A DNA stretch of 64,000 nt from Chloroflexota bacterium (GCA_020845495.1 JADLFM010000035.1:48617-112616); one strand, 5' to 3'; shown: positions 8,405 through 19,315, counted from the first letter of the stretch. Program-made: numbers and translations. The notes: generated from the sequence alone by a model not told the origin.

Positions 8405-11400
8405 TTACCGGGTGCCGACCTCCTCGAAGCGAGGACGCCCGAGGCGGCGCCGCTCCGGCGTGGGCTGGCCATTCTCCGTCGCTTTCCCGTGTTCGACGGT
8501 CTGGCCGGCGAGCGTCGGCTGCCCGGCGGGTGCGGCGTGGCCGTTGGGCATTGGTTGTTCCGCGACGACCGGCTCGTTCGCCTCATCCGCACGCCGCCGG
8601 CGGAACGGCCGCCAGCGCCAGGCTCTCCCGATCAACGCCTGGAAGTCATCGAAGTAGGTGTACATGCAGGGCACCACCAGCAAGCTCAGCAGCGTCGAAC
8701 TGAGCATGCCGCCGATGATGACCGAGGCCATGCCCTTGTACACCTCGGAGCCTTCCTCCAGGCCAAGCGCTAGCGGCATCAGCCCGACCACCAGCGCTAC
8801 CGTCGTCATCAGGATCGGCCGGAGCCGGGTCTCGCCTGCCGTGCGGAGCGCCTGGGTCCGTGGCATGCCGGCCCGCCGCAGGTTGTTCGCGTAGTCGACC
8901 AGCAGGATGCCGTTCTTGCCAACCAGACCCATTAGCACCACCACGCCGATCATCGACAGCAGGTTCAGGGTGTTGTGAGTGACGGCCAGCCCGACAAACG
9001 CGCCGATGATCGCGAGCGGCAGCGCAAACATTGTGGCAAATGGCAGGATGAAACTCTCGTAGAGCGCGGCCAACAGCATGTATTCCAGCACGATCGACAG
9101 CCCAAGCGCGGCGAGCATATTGGTGAATGCCTTCGCCTGCTGCTCGCTCTGCCCACCGAGTGAGACGTTGTAGCCAGCCGGGATCGCGCCTGTGGCCTTG
9201 AGTTGAGTGATGCCCTGGTTGAGCGGCTGGCTGACGTCGTTCAGCGGCGTCGAGCCAACCAGGCTCGCTCCGACCGTCACCAGGCGTTGCCGATTGCGGC
9301 GGTCGAGCGAGGTCGGGCCGTTCACTGGCTCGAAACGCACGACCTGGCTCAGTGCGACCGTCGCCGTCTGCCCGCCCCGCGTGGCGGTGATCGGCAGGTT
9401 GCCGACCGCCGTCATGTCGCCTCGGCTGGCCGTGGTCGCGATCAGCCGAACGTCCACCTCATCCTGACCCTCGGGGCGAAGTTTCGTCGCGACGGTGCCA
9501 TCTACCGCCGTCCGAACCACCTGGGCGACCTGCTGCGCGCTGACACCGGCATCCGCCATACGTCGGCGGTCCGGCACAATCCGCATCTCGGGGTTCGCCG
9601 CTGATTCGCTGTTCGTGATGTCGCGAGCGCCGGCGATGCCTTCGAGGACGCCCTGAACCTGGCCGGCGATCGTCTGAAGCGTGCGCGGATCCTCGCCGGT
9701 GATCAGCACCTGAATTGGCTGGGCGCTGCCTCCGCCACCGCTCGGCGTGCCGACTCTGATCGTCGCGACCGGAATGTCTCGGGTCCGCGCGATCACGTCA
9801 TCCACGACGTCGTTGAGCGAGCGCGTTCGATCGTGGCGATCTACGAGCACGCCTTGGATGCGGCCGAAACGTGCACCGCCGCCAGCCACGTAGCCGCCTC
9901 CGCCCCCGCCGACGCCGGACTGTGAAAGGTAGTACTTCATCTCTGGGATGTCGGCGAGCCGTCCTTCGACGACGCGCAGCACCCCCTCCGTCGCGTCGAG
10001 CGACGACCCCGGCGGCATCTCGACCGTCACCGAGAGTTGGCCGCTATCCTGACTCGGGATGAACTCGAACTTGATGAGCCCGGCCGGCACCATCGCGATG
10101 GCAGCCACCAGCGACGCGACGCCGACAAGCACCGGTATCCAACGATGCCGCAGCACCCATCCGAGCAGATGGCTGTACACCGTTTGGAAAGCGGAGAATG
10201 CCGCCTCGAAGCCGTTGACGAACAGCCGCCAGGGACGGAAGGCCGGCCGCTGGTGGCCGCTCTTGAGCCAGCGTGAGGCGAGCATCGGCGTGAGCGTGAA
10301 CGACACGAACAGCGACAGCAGCGTGGCCGAGGCAATGACGAGGCCGAATTGCTTGAAGAAGCTGCCGACCGTGCCCGACATGAACGCGACCGGCGTAAAC
10401 ACCACCACGTCCACCAGGGTGATGGCGATCGCCGCCATCCCGATCTCGGAGCGTCCCTTCAGCGCGGCCGTCCAGGGCGTCTCGCCAAGCTCCAGGTGCC
10501 GGAAGATGTTCTCCAACACCACGATCGAGTCGTCGACCAGCACGCCGATCACCATCACCAGCGCGATGCTCGACATCAGGTTCAGCGTGAACCCCAGGAA
10601 CATCATCGCGAGGAACGTCGAGATCAGCGAGGTCGGGATCGCGAACAGGACGATCAGCGTGCTGCGCATCGTATGGAGGAAGATCAGCAGCACCAGTCCG
10701 GTCAGGATGACCGCCTCGAAGAGGCTCTGGTAGACGCCGTCGAGCGAGTTCCGCGTCATGATCGACGTGTCGTTGATGACCGTCAACTGCGTGCCGGCCG
10801 GCAGTTCCGGATCGAGCCGGGCAAGCTCGGCGCGCACGCCATCAACGGTAGCGATCTCGTTGCTGCCAGATTGCTTCGTGACGGTCAGCGAGACCGCTTC
10901 CCGCCCGTTCAGGAAAGTGCGGCTGGTCACACGCTTGTAGGTATCGACGATGTTCGCCACCTCGCCGAGGCGAATGCCGCTCCCGTCCGAGCCGATGACG
11001 AGCAGGTCTCTGAGCTCGTCGACCGACTGGAACAGGCCATACACGCGGAGAGTCGTGCGGTCACGGCCACGGTCGATGGCGCCACTCGGCTGCCCCTGGT
11101 TCTCGCGGGACAGCGCCTGCTGTACCTGATCGATGGTCAGGCCGTAGGCGCGGAGCCGGTTCGGGTCCACCTGAACCTGGATCTCGCGCTCGAGGCCACC
11201 GTTGATCGTCACCGACGCCACGCCGTTCTGCGACTCCAGACGCGGCTTGATGCGGTCGTCTGCGAACTGATAGAGCCGGTCAAGCGGCTGGTCGCCGGAG
11301 AACGTAAGGTACAGGACCGGCTGTTGGCTCGGGTCGAGCTTCAACACCGAAGGATCGTCGGCGTCGGCGGGCAACTGATTGCTGATGGCGCCGATTCGCC

Positions 11401-11728
11401 GCTGGACGTCGATGGCCGCCACGTCGACATTCGCCGCGTCGGTGAAGGTAATGGTGACCCGCGAGGCGCCCTCGGCGGAGGACGACTGAATGTAGTCGAT
11501 GTTGGCCAGGCCCGAGACAGCATCCAGGATCGGTTGGGTCACCAGCCGGTCGACGTCGTCGGGCGCGGCTCCCTGGTAGGTGGTCGCGACCGTGACGACG
11601 GGCACGTTGATATTCGGGAACAGTTCGGCATTCAAGCGGGTGAACGAGACCAGGCCGAGCACGACCATAGCCAGGATCACCATCAGAATGAACACCGGGC
11701 GATGAATTGCGACGCGTGTCAGACCCAT
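8405..11728 (-). CDS. RND-family efflux transporter (AcrB/HAE1-like)
   Basis: Proton-driven inner-membrane efflux pump of 1107 residues. The N-terminus is typical (IHRPVFILMVILAMVVLGLV, then LFPNINVPVVTV). Two sets of transmembrane segments flank two large extracytoplasmic loops. The proton-relay aspartates are in the IGVLVDDSIVVLENI segment. The C-terminus carries a 60-70 residue hydrophilic extension with a Gly/Gln/Pro-rich repeat (PAGQPTLAGQTVEHGK) not found in E. coli AcrB. No periplasmic adaptor (HlyD/AcrA) or outer-membrane channel gene is next to it. Start ATG 11728 has AGGTAGG upstream. Substrates are unknown. Confidence 0.93.
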   Translation of the reverse strand: MGLTRVAIHRPVFILMVILAMVVLGLVSFTRLNAELFPNINVPVVTVATTYQGAAPDDVDRLVTQPILDAVSGLANIDYIQSSSAEGASRVTITFTDAANVDVAAIDVQRRIGAISNQLPADADDPSVLKLDPSQQPVLYLTFSGDQPLDRLYQFADDRIKPRLESQNGVASVTINGGLEREIQVQVDPNRLRAYGLTIDQVQQALSRENQGQPSGAIDRGRDRTTLRVYGLFQSVDELRDLLVIGSDGSGIRLGEVANIVDTYKRVTSRTFLNGREAVSLTVTKQSGSNEIATVDGVRAELARLDPELPAGTQLTVINDTSIMTRNSLDGVYQSLFEAVILTGLVLLIFLHTMRSTLIVLFAIPTSLISTFLAMMFLGFTLNLMSSIALVMVIGVLVDDSIVVLENIFRHLELGETPWTAALKGRSEIGMAAIAITLVDVVVFTPVAFMSGTVGSFFKQFGLVIASATLLSLFVSFTLTPMLASRWLKSGHQRPAFRPWRLFVNGFEAAFSAFQTVYSHLLGWVLRHRWIPVLVGVASLVAAIAMVPAGLIKFEFIPSQDSGQLSVTVEMPPGSSLDATEGVLRVVEGRLADIPEMKYYLSQSGVGGGGGGYVAGGGARFGRIQGVLVDRHDRTRSLNDVVDDVIARTRDIPVATIRVGTPSGGGGSAQPIQVLITGEDPRTLQTIAGQVQGVLEGIAGARDITNSESAANPEMRIVPDRRRMADAGVSAQQVAQVVRTAVDGTVATKLRPEGQDEVDVRLIATTASRGDMTAVGNLPITATRGGQTATVALSQVVRFEPVNGPTSLDRRNRQRLVTVGASLVGSTPLNDVSQPLNQGITQLKATGAIPAGYNVSLGGQSEQQAKAFTNMLAALGLSIVLEYMLLAALYESFILPFATMFALPLAIIGAFVGLAVTHNTLNLLSMIGVVVLMGLVGKNGILLVDYANNLRRAGMPRTQALRTAGETRLRPILMTTVALVVGLMPLALGLEEGSEVYKGMASVIIGGMLSSTLLSLLVVPCMYTYFDDFQALIGRAWRWRPFRRRRADEANEPVVAEQPMPNGHAAPAGQPTLAGQTVEHGKATENGQPTPERRRLGRPRFEEVGTR

Positions 11729-12527
11729 CCAGACCTACCTGTACTCTGTCTCGCGTGGATCTGCCGCGGCCGCCCTGGCCACGCCACTCGGCGCACCACC
11801 GGTTCGCCGTCCACCCGCGTTGCCTCGGTAAGCGCCCAGCGTTGTACGGATGACGCGGGGCTCGGCGTCATCGGGAAACGCACCTGTTTCGCACGGCTCG
11901 GTTCACTGCGCCGGGCACGTCAAGACACCGCTCACTGGTCCTCCGGGTGGCAAGGGACGAGGCTCAGCCTGCTCTACGAGGCCACGCTCTACGAGACCGC
12001 GCTCCACGAGACCGCGCCCGCCGGCCTGGCCCTGCCTGACCATTCGTCCGCTCATCACGCCCCGGACGGAAGATGCTTCGATGATACCAAAGTAATTCTG
12101 TGCACCGTCGGGGATTCTTCCGGTCAAACACCGCTCGATGCACGTTTGTTACCCTGCCCACGGTCGAGCACCGCGGAGCATCACCGTGACGGGCATCCGG
12201 GTACCAGATCCAGCCGCGCGTCTCGACACCGCCGGGCACACTCCAGACACCGCCGATTGTCGAACAACCCGGGGGTGTGGAGCGGTACATCGTCCTCCGA
12301 GCAAGACCAGCGCCGAACGAGCGGCACAGGCGCGCGTGATCCCCGGCTACGGTGGAGCGCGGGGAGACCGCCGCGTTCGGTGCGGAGCAGCTTTCCCTCC
12401 TGGTACAGTCCTTCTATCGAGGGGCGTTGATGCCACCGACGTCCTCGCCGTCGGCGCAGTCCTGGCGCTGCCGGTACCGACCGCGTTTGACCCTGGTGGC
12501 CGCACCGACGCCAACATAGAGGGTGTC
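11729..12527. other. Divergent intergenic region with no convincing gene
   Basis: An 800-bp gap lies between the RND pump (minus) and a response regulator (plus). It contains a 15-bp tandem repeat (listed separately) and must hold promoters for both sides. Open frames crossing it have no recognisable protein and are probably chance frames of high-GC DNA. Confidence 0.5.
11972..12016. repeat. 15-bp tandem repeat, 3 copies
   Basis: Units at 11972-11986, 11987-12001 and 12002-12016 share CTCYACGAGRCCRCG with three variable positions. It lies in the upstream region of the RND gene. Confidence 0.85.
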
Positions 12528-13229
<702 letters not shown>

Positions 13230-14846
13230 TCGCATCCACCGGGGCGGGCTGGCGCGCGGTCTGCGTGCCCGCCTGACGCTGACCTTTGGCGGCTTGACGC
13301 TGCTGGCCGTGGTGGCGTTCGCGCTCCTGATCGCGGGCACCCTCGAACGGCTCCTGATCGACCGCCTGGAGCGCGATCTAGAGGCACAGGCGCGGCTCAT
13401 CGCCGGGCAGGTCGCCGACGAACTGGCGGTCGGAGACGGCCGAACGGTCGGGCGGATCCTGACCCTCGTCGACTCTGAGACCACGGCGCGAGCGGTCGTG
13501 GTCGACGCGAACGGCCGGGTCGTCGGCGCCTCTGAGGTCGAGCAGCGGACGGTGGTGGGCCAGCAGAATGAGGATGCGGATCTAGCTGCCGCGCTCCACG
13601 GCGAGACCGTGCGGGGTGTCCTGCCGCGCTCCGGGCCGCAAAGCGAGATCCTGTACGTCGCGCTGCCCGTCGAGCGGAACCGGCAGGTGGTGGGGGCGGT
13701 GCGCCTCGCCTACCAGCTTCGAGACATCAGCGGCACGATCGACCAGTTGAACCTCGGCATCGCGGCCGGCGCACTTGCCACGGCACTCGTCGCGGCGGCG
13801 CTCGCGGCCGGCTTCGCGAATGCGCTGACCACCCCGATCCGAGCGCTGGCACGGGCGACCCAGGCGCTGGCAGCCGGGAACTTCGAGCAACGGCTGATGA
13901 ACGCGTCTGACGACGAGGTCGGTCAACTGGTGGACGTGTTCAACGAAGCGTCGGCGCGGCTCCGCGAGTATGAGATCGCGCGGCAAGAATTCGCCGCCGA
14001 TATCTCCCACGAGCTACACGCGCTTGCCGGTGCGATGCAGACCGCCGCCCAGGCGCTCGAGCAGGGCGCTGACCGTGAGCCAGCCCTGCGTGACCGGCTC
14101 GTCGCCGGCCTGGTGGGACACACCGACCGGCTCGGCCGGCTCGCCGACGACCTGCTGGAGCTAGCGCGCCTCGAAGGCGGGCGGCTCACGCTCGCTCTGG
14201 AGCCGGTCCTGCTGGGGCAGGTGGCGCGACAGGCAGTGGCCGAATGGTCCGCCGAGGCATCGCGCCGCCAGATCGTGCTCGACCTGAGCGTCACCGGCGA
14301 CCCGATCGTGCGGGGTGACTTTGCACGGCTGGTTCAAGCGTGCGGCAATCTGGTCGAGAACGCGCTCAAGTACACGCCCATCGGCGGCGAGGTCCAGATC
14401 CGCGTACGGGCCGGCGAGGAGTCACACCATCTGGAGGTCCGCGACACCGGCCAGGGCATCCCGGCCGAGGAATTGCCGTTCATCTTCCACCGGTTCTACC
14501 GGGTCGAGGGGCGCACAGGCGGGGGACCAGCCGGGATGGGCCTGGGGCTGGCCATCGTCGACCGGATCGTGCGCGCTCACCGCGGCAGCGTCACGGTGAC
14601 GAGCACGCCGGGCGAGGGAAGCAGCTTCCACATCCGTCTGCCCGCCGCCCTGCCCACCGCCCACCTCGCCTGACCCCGGTGCCCGCTCCAGGCTTCTCAC
14701 CTATTTCTCCCGGGGAGCCATCCGCCGCCTCTCGCCCCTTTCTGGCTGCCGCCCATACACTCACGACTCCCAAACCCAATGGGGCATACTTCCGCGGCCG
14801 GCGCGGGGTGCGCGGCGGCCCGCGCAGAAGTGGGAGGGTGCGAACG

Positions 14847-15800
14847 GTGGGCGCAGTGAGGTCGAAGGCGGGATCGTGGTGGTTGGGAGGGAAGCGCCCG
14901 GGTACGTGGGCAGCGAGCGCGGGGCGGCAGCGGATCGTGACGCTTACGGCGGTCGTCGCGTTCATCGCAAGCGTCCTGGCGAGTGTGGCCGCTCCCTCAT
15001 CTGCGGCCACATCGCTTCGCAGCGTCGACTGGAACGACGTCCTGGTGCACGATCCGCACATCACCATCGTGCCTGATGCCTACGCGCCACCGGGCGACTT
15101 CGGCGCCTACATCAGCGTTGCCTGGGGCGCGGACGCCGAGGCACTCTCCGGCTACGCGCTGACCGACCCGAGCGACCTTCAGTACGGCGACCTGGACGGC
15201 GATGGCATCGAGGAAGCGGTGCTCATCGTTCACTCGAGCGGCACGGCCGGTGCGCTCGGCTTCCTGCTGTACCGCCAGGCCGATCCACGCCCCGAGCTTG
15301 TCCTGATTCGGACCGGCTACAAGATCGGCGCCGAGATTGAGAACGGGCGGCTGGTCATCTATGCCCCCCACTACGTGGGGTTCGAGCCGAACTGTTGCCC
15401 GAGCGCGAGCGAGCGCATGGTGACGGCACTCGTCGGCGACGATCTGGTGGTGCTGGAAGACACCGTCGAGCCGAACGACGTGCAGAGGTTGACGGTGGAG
15501 GCGTTCTACCGCGCGCTCTCCGACGGCCGCTACGACGAGGCCTACGCTTTCTACAGCCCGGCGCTCCAGGCGAAGAACCCCTTCGAGCGCTGGAAGGCCG
15601 GCTACGCGACGACCCAGGCCATCGACGTGACGACCACTCCCGGCGCCATCCCGACCGAGGTGAAGGTCGTCCTGGCGGCGACCGACTCGACGCCCGGCGG
15701 CGGGACCGTCACCAATCGCTTCCGGGGCACCTGGACGCTCGTCTGGAGCGTGCCCGACCGGCGCTGGCTGCTCGACCGAGCGCAGATCGAGCCAGCGTAG
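14847..15800 (+). CDS. Secreted protein with FG-GAP-like and NTF2-like segments
   Basis: A 317-residue exported protein of unknown function. A hydrophobic signal-anchor lies near residues 31-52 (TLTAVVAFIASVLASVAAP). The middle region contains DLQYGDLDGDGIEEAVLIV, a calcium-binding-like FG-GAP/VCBS pattern. The last 110 residues (VEAFYRALSDGRYDEAYAFY, then WTLVWSVPDRRWLLDRAQI) resemble the NTF2-like fold of DUF4878-type lipoproteins. Start GTG 14847 is preceded by GGGAGG at about nine nt; GTG 14838 is an alternative. It follows the two-component pair on the same strand after 173 bp, so a functional link is possible but unproven. Confidence 0.7.
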   Translation: MGAVRSKAGSWWLGGKRPGTWAASAGRQRIVTLTAVVAFIASVLASVAAPSSAATSLRSVDWNDVLVHDPHITIVPDAYAPPGDFGAYISVAWGADAEALSGYALTDPSDLQYGDLDGDGIEEAVLIVHSSGTAGALGFLLYRQADPRPELVLIRTGYKIGAEIENGRLVIYAPHYVGFEPNCCPSASERMVTALVGDDLVVLEDTVEPNDVQRLTVEAFYRALSDGRYDEAYAFYSPALQAKNPFERWKAGYATTQAIDVTTTPGAIPTEVKVVLAATDSTPGGGTVTNRFRGTWTLVWSVPDRRWLLDRAQIEPA

Positions 15801-15978
15801 CCGGGCTGAGAGGCTTGCTCGGTCCGAAGACGGCATCGGTTCTCCCCGGCGTCTTTGGGCGGAGTGTCGGCGGCCGAACAGTGGGCATGTGGTCGGCGCG
15901 GCGGACAGGTCGGAGGCGCTGCACGTAGCGTAGGTGGGAGCGAACGAACGCGACCCCGAACGCGACGAGGAGCCTCCG

Positions 15979-16197
15979 ATGTCCCCCGCCGACACCCTGA
16001 CGATCGCATCATCCGACTGGCTGGCCCTGTTCGTCGGACTCGCCGCTGGCCTCGGGCTTGGCCTGATGGTGGTTGGAGCGCTGGTGGTCGTCGGCGCGGC
16101 GCTGACGGCGCTATTCACGCCCGCTGAGCCCACCGCCAAGCCCGCCGAGGAGGGGAGCGAGTACCCCTCGAAGCCTGTAACACCGGTGCCTTCCTGA
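15979..16197 (+). CDS. Small single-pass membrane protein
   Basis: A 72-residue protein with one long hydrophobic segment (residues about 14-42, LALFVGLAAGLGLGLMVVGA) and a short Pro/Glu-rich tail. ATG 15979 has an ideal GAGGAG six nt upstream, which favours it over GTG 15934. No family is recognised. Confidence 0.6.
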   Translation: MSPADTLTIASSDWLALFVGLAAGLGLGLMVVGALVVVGAALTALFTPAEPTAKPAEEGSEYPSKPVTPVPS

Positions 16198-16316
16198 ACC
16201 CGCGGGGCGCCCCATTCCGAGCGCCCGGATCAGTCCACGGGACCTCACGCCGCGGGCCGACCGTGGCGGTGATACGCCCACGCAAGGTACGGCCCAGCCA
16301 GGCGGGTGGGCGCGTT

Positions 16317-16322
16317 TATAAT
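16317..16322 (+). promoter_or_regulatory. Possible -10 element TATAAT
   Basis: A perfect TATAAT lies 14 nt before ATG 16336 of the first glycosyltransferase, implying a very short leader. No matching -35 hexamer is seen at 16-18 nt upstream. Confidence 0.35.
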
Positions 16323-16335
16323 CCCCCCTGCCGCC

Positions 16336-17373
16336 ATGCTGCCTGCCGCCGAGCCAACCGACCAGCCCGAAGGACGGCGTCCCCAGGGACGGCGTCCCCA
16401 GTGGCAGCGCACGGAAAGGGTCGGGACCTCGCCGGCTGCCGTCGTCATCATCCCGAATTGGAACGGCGCTCGCCTGCTCCGGATCTGCCTCGACTCGCTG
16501 CGCCAACAGCGCTGGCAGGACTTCGAGACCATCGTCGTCGATAACGGCTCGACCGACGACTCGCTCGCGGTGCTGGCGCGCGAATACCCCGAGGCCCGCG
16601 TCATCCCGCTGGACCGTAACTACGGGCTGGCCATCGCCACGAACGTTGGTATTCGCGCGAGCGACGCCGAGATCGTCGTGACGCTCAACAACGACATCGA
16701 GGCCCACCCCGACTGGCTGGCCGAGCTTGTGGGGGCGCTCCAGGCCACGCCCGAGGCCGGCTCGGCCGCCTCCAAGATGCTCTTATTCGACCGTCGCGAC
16801 CACATCCACTCGGCCGGCGACTTCTACCGCCTGGACGGCGTCCCCGGGAACCGGGGGGTCTGGGAGCGCGACGACGGGCGCTACGACCGCCCGGAGCTCA
16901 TCTTTGGGGCCTGCGCTGGGGCGGCCGCGTACCGCCGCTCGATGCTGGAGGACGTGGGGCTGTTCGACGAGTCGCTGTTCATGTACTGCGAAGACGTCGA
17001 TCTCGCGTTTCGGAGCCAGTTGCTGGGGTATCGTTGCGTCTACGTTCCGAGCGCGGTCGTCTATCACATGCTCAGCGCGACTGGCGGCGGACCGACCGCT
17101 AGCTACTACTGCGGGCGGAACTTCCTGCGGGTATTGATGACCAACATGCCGGGGCCGCTACTCCGACGCTGGTGGCCGCGCATCGCGCTGGCACAACTCC
17201 GGATCGCTGGCGAGGCACTGCGGCACGTCCGCGAGCCGTCCGCTCGCGCTCGTCTGCGAGGGCAGCTTGCCGGGCTGCGCGCCTTGCCGTGCGCCTGGTC
17301 GGCTCGCCGAGCTATCCAATCCCGTCGGCGCGTCCCTCTCCGCTACCTTCAGTCGATCATGGCGACGCCATGA
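16336..17373 (+). CDS. Family 2 glycosyltransferase
   Basis: GT-A fold transferase of 345 residues, similar to rhamnosyltransferase-type GT2 enzymes that build surface polysaccharide or glycolipid. The N-terminal nucleotide-sugar region reads VVIIPNWNGARLLRICLDSL. IVVDNGSTDDS follows, and the metal-binding DxD-like position is TLNNDIEAHPDWL. The acceptor-side acidic motif is DESLFMYCEDVDLAFR. A repeated Arg/Pro-rich stretch (RRPQGRRPQW) precedes the domain. Start ATG 16336 is chosen because the earlier GTG 16306 lies upstream of a TATAAT box. Its stop overlaps the start of the next glycosyltransferase by ATGA. Confidence 0.88.
   Translation: MLPAAEPTDQPEGRRPQGRRPQWQRTERVGTSPAAVVIIPNWNGARLLRICLDSLRQQRWQDFETIVVDNGSTDDSLAVLAREYPEARVIPLDRNYGLAIATNVGIRASDAEIVVTLNNDIEAHPDWLAELVGALQATPEAGSAASKMLLFDRRDHIHSAGDFYRLDGVPGNRGVWERDDGRYDRPELIFGACAGAAAYRRSMLEDVGLFDESLFMYCEDVDLAFRSQLLGYRCVYVPSAVVYHMLSATGGGPTASYYCGRNFLRVLMTNMPGPLLRRWWPRIALAQLRIAGEALRHVREPSARARLRGQLAGLRALPCAWSARRAIQSRRRVPLRYLQSIMATP
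16372..16401. repeat. 15-bp tandem duplication inside glycosyltransferase
   Basis: GGACGGCGTCCCCAG occurs twice (16372-16386, 16387-16401), encoding a duplicated RRPQ block in the N-terminal tail of the protein. Confidence 0.85.
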
Positions 17374-18317
17374 GTGCGAACGAGTTGCTGCCGAGGGCGG
17401 GAGGTGGACCGGCGCTCGACCTGTCAGTCATCGTCGTGACCTACAACGGGCGGGCGCTGATCGAGCGTTGCCTGAACGCGATTGGCGAGGCCATCCGGGG
17501 CCTGAAGGCGGAGGTCATCGTGGTCGACAATGCCTCGCCAGATGGAACTGCCGATCTGGTCGCCGCGCACTCTCCAGACGTTCTGTTGATTCGCAGCCCC
17601 GAAAACCTCGGCTTTGGGAAGGCCAACAACCGTGCCATCGCCGTCTCGCGCGGCCGGTACCTCGCGCTCGTCAATCCTGACGCCATCGTCCGGCCGGACG
17701 CCTTCCGTCATCTCCTCGACGTGGCCGAGGCCCACCCGGAGGCTGGTGCACTCGGTGGGCGGCTGGAGTACGAGGATGGCCGCTTCCAGCACTCCGCATT
17801 CCATTTTCCCGATCTTCGGCAGGCGTTCTTCGGCTTCTTCGACGTCATCCCCATCGACAGTGAACGGAACGGCCGCTACCCAGTAGCCTGCTTCGAGACG
17901 ACGTTCCGCGCCGAGCATCTGCTTGGGGCGTTCATCCTGCTCCGTCGCACGGCCCTCGAACAGGTCGGCGCGTTCGACCCGGCCTATTTCATGTACTTCG
18001 AGGAGACGGACCTGTGCCTGCGTCTCCGCCGAGCCGGCTGGCAAAACCTGTACACGCCGGCCGCACGGGCTGTACACGTCGGCGCAGCGTCGACCTCGGC
18101 GCACCGCGAGCGAATGTCGGTCGAGTTCCACCGCAGCCAGGCGTACTTCTACCGCTCGCACTATGGGTACGGCGGTTACGTGCAACTCAAAGCGATCGTG
18201 CTGGCCGGAACCGGCTACCGGCTGGCGCGCAGCGTCCGCGCCTACCTGCGCGGCCGTATCGGCGGCGGCCTGCTCCGCGAGCGCCTGGGGAGCTACGCCG
18301 AGATCGCGCGGCTCTGA
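17370..18317 (+). CDS. Family 2 glycosyltransferase
   Basis: A 315-residue GT2 enzyme translated from the ATGA overlap with the previous gene. Motifs in order are LSVIVVTYNGRALIERCL near residue 18, VIVVDNASPDGTADLV near 50, ALVNPDAIVRPDAF (DxD-like position), and FDPAYFMYFEETDLCLRLR near 210. It belongs to the same rhamnosyltransferase-like group as its neighbour, and the two probably add successive sugars to one glycan. No polymerase, flippase or sugar-nucleotide synthesis gene is adjacent, so the product is unknown. Confidence 0.88.
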   Translation: MSANELLPRAGGGPALDLSVIVVTYNGRALIERCLNAIGEAIRGLKAEVIVVDNASPDGTADLVAAHSPDVLLIRSPENLGFGKANNRAIAVSRGRYLALVNPDAIVRPDAFRHLLDVAEAHPEAGALGGRLEYEDGRFQHSAFHFPDLRQAFFGFFDVIPIDSERNGRYPVACFETTFRAEHLLGAFILLRRTALEQVGAFDPAYFMYFEETDLCLRLRRAGWQNLYTPAARAVHVGAASTSAHRERMSVEFHRSQAYFYRSHYGYGGYVQLKAIVLAGTGYRLARSVRAYLRGRIGGGLLRERLGSYAEIARL

Positions 18318-18373
18318 TCGGTTGCGCCGCGGAGGTGCCCTCGTCCCACAGGGGTGCCCCTGGGGTGCCCCAG

Positions 18374-18401
18374 CCGGAGCTGGCACTGGTGCCAGCTCCG
18401 G
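18374..18401. terminator. Perfect 13-bp inverted repeat, possible terminator
   Basis: CCGGAGCTGGCAC, TG, GTGCCAGCTCCGG form an uninterrupted palindrome 57 nt after the glycosyltransferase stop. No T-tract follows, so a protein-binding palindrome is also possible. Confidence 0.5.
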
Positions 18402-18527
18402 TACGATGTGCCCTCGCCCCCAGGCTGCTCCGGTGGCGGTAACGCGACACCCTGCGAGCAGGCTACCCTGAGGGTGGCGGCGGTCACGCCAGCCTCGACG
18501 ATGAATGAGGTATGCGGGAGGATGACG

Positions 18528-19277
18528 ATGGGTCTGGTGGATGGAAGGGTCGCGCTGGTGACCGGCGGTGGCCGAGGGATTGGGCGGGCGACCGCCGAAT
18601 TACTGGCTCGCGAGGGCGCGAAGGTCGCTGTGGCCGACGTCGACCTGTCCAGCGCCGAGGACGTCGTGCGGGGCATCGAGGCGCGTGGCGGCGAAGGGCT
18701 GGCGCTCCAGGTGGATGTCTCGGACCCCGAGCAGATCGGGCCGATGTTCGAGCGGGTAGTCTTCCGCTTCGGGCGGCTCGACGTCCTCCACAATAACGCC
18801 GGCGTCTTCTCGAAGACCCCCATCGACGAGCTATCTGCCGAGCAGTGGGACCGCTTGATGAGCGTGAACCTGCGTGGGGCGTTCCTGGTGGCGCAGTACG
18901 CGCTCCGACTGATGCAGCACCAGGGTGGAGGCCGGATCATCAACATGGGCTCGATGGGCGGGCAGGTCGGCGGGGTCGTCGCGGGTGCGGACTACTCGGC
19001 CTCGAAGGCGGCCATCGCCTGCTTGACCAAGTCGATGGCGAAGTGGGGCGGGCCGCATGGCATCCTGGTCAACACCCTGAATCCCGGCGTCATCGACACG
19101 GCGATGCCGGCCCAGTTCCCGCCCGACCGCCGGCAGGCGATGATCGAGGCGACGCCGCTGCGCCGGATGGGGACGGCCGAGGAAGTCGCGTCGGTGGTGC
19201 TGTTCCTGGCGTCGGACCTGTCGTCGTTCGTGACCGGCACCCACATCGACATCAACGGCGGCCTGCACACGGACTGA
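18528..19277 (+). CDS. Short-chain dehydrogenase/reductase
   Basis: NAD(P)-dependent oxidoreductase of 249 residues, typical SDR length. The cofactor motif is VTGGGRGIGRA with acidic ADVDL after beta-2, which favours NAD. The structural NNAG motif, catalytic Ser in NMGSMGG and the YxxxK pair in DYSASKAA are all present. The C-terminus VTGTHIDINGG is typical of the FabG/glucose dehydrogenase group. ATG 18528 is preferred over 18522 because GGGAGG then sits six nt upstream. It is followed after 38 nt by a mannonate-dehydratase-like gene, so a sugar acid or polyol is a likely substrate. Confidence 0.88.
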   Translation: MGLVDGRVALVTGGGRGIGRATAELLAREGAKVAVADVDLSSAEDVVRGIEARGGEGLALQVDVSDPEQIGPMFERVVFRFGRLDVLHNNAGVFSKTPIDELSAEQWDRLMSVNLRGAFLVAQYALRLMQHQGGGRIINMGSMGGQVGGVVAGADYSASKAAIACLTKSMAKWGGPHGILVNTLNPGVIDTAMPAQFPPDRRQAMIEATPLRRMGTAEEVASVVLFLASDLSSFVTGTHIDINGGLHTD

Positions 19278-19315
19278 GCGGCTAGGGAGCAGAGGCACCA
19301 GGAAGGGGTAGCAAC

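Noticed and set aside
10349..12430. Long plus-strand open frame of nearly 700 codons opposite the RND pump gene
   Set aside because: It is antisense to a clearly conserved transporter, has low-complexity Arg/Asp/His-rich sequence and no domain. It reflects the codon bias of high-GC DNA.
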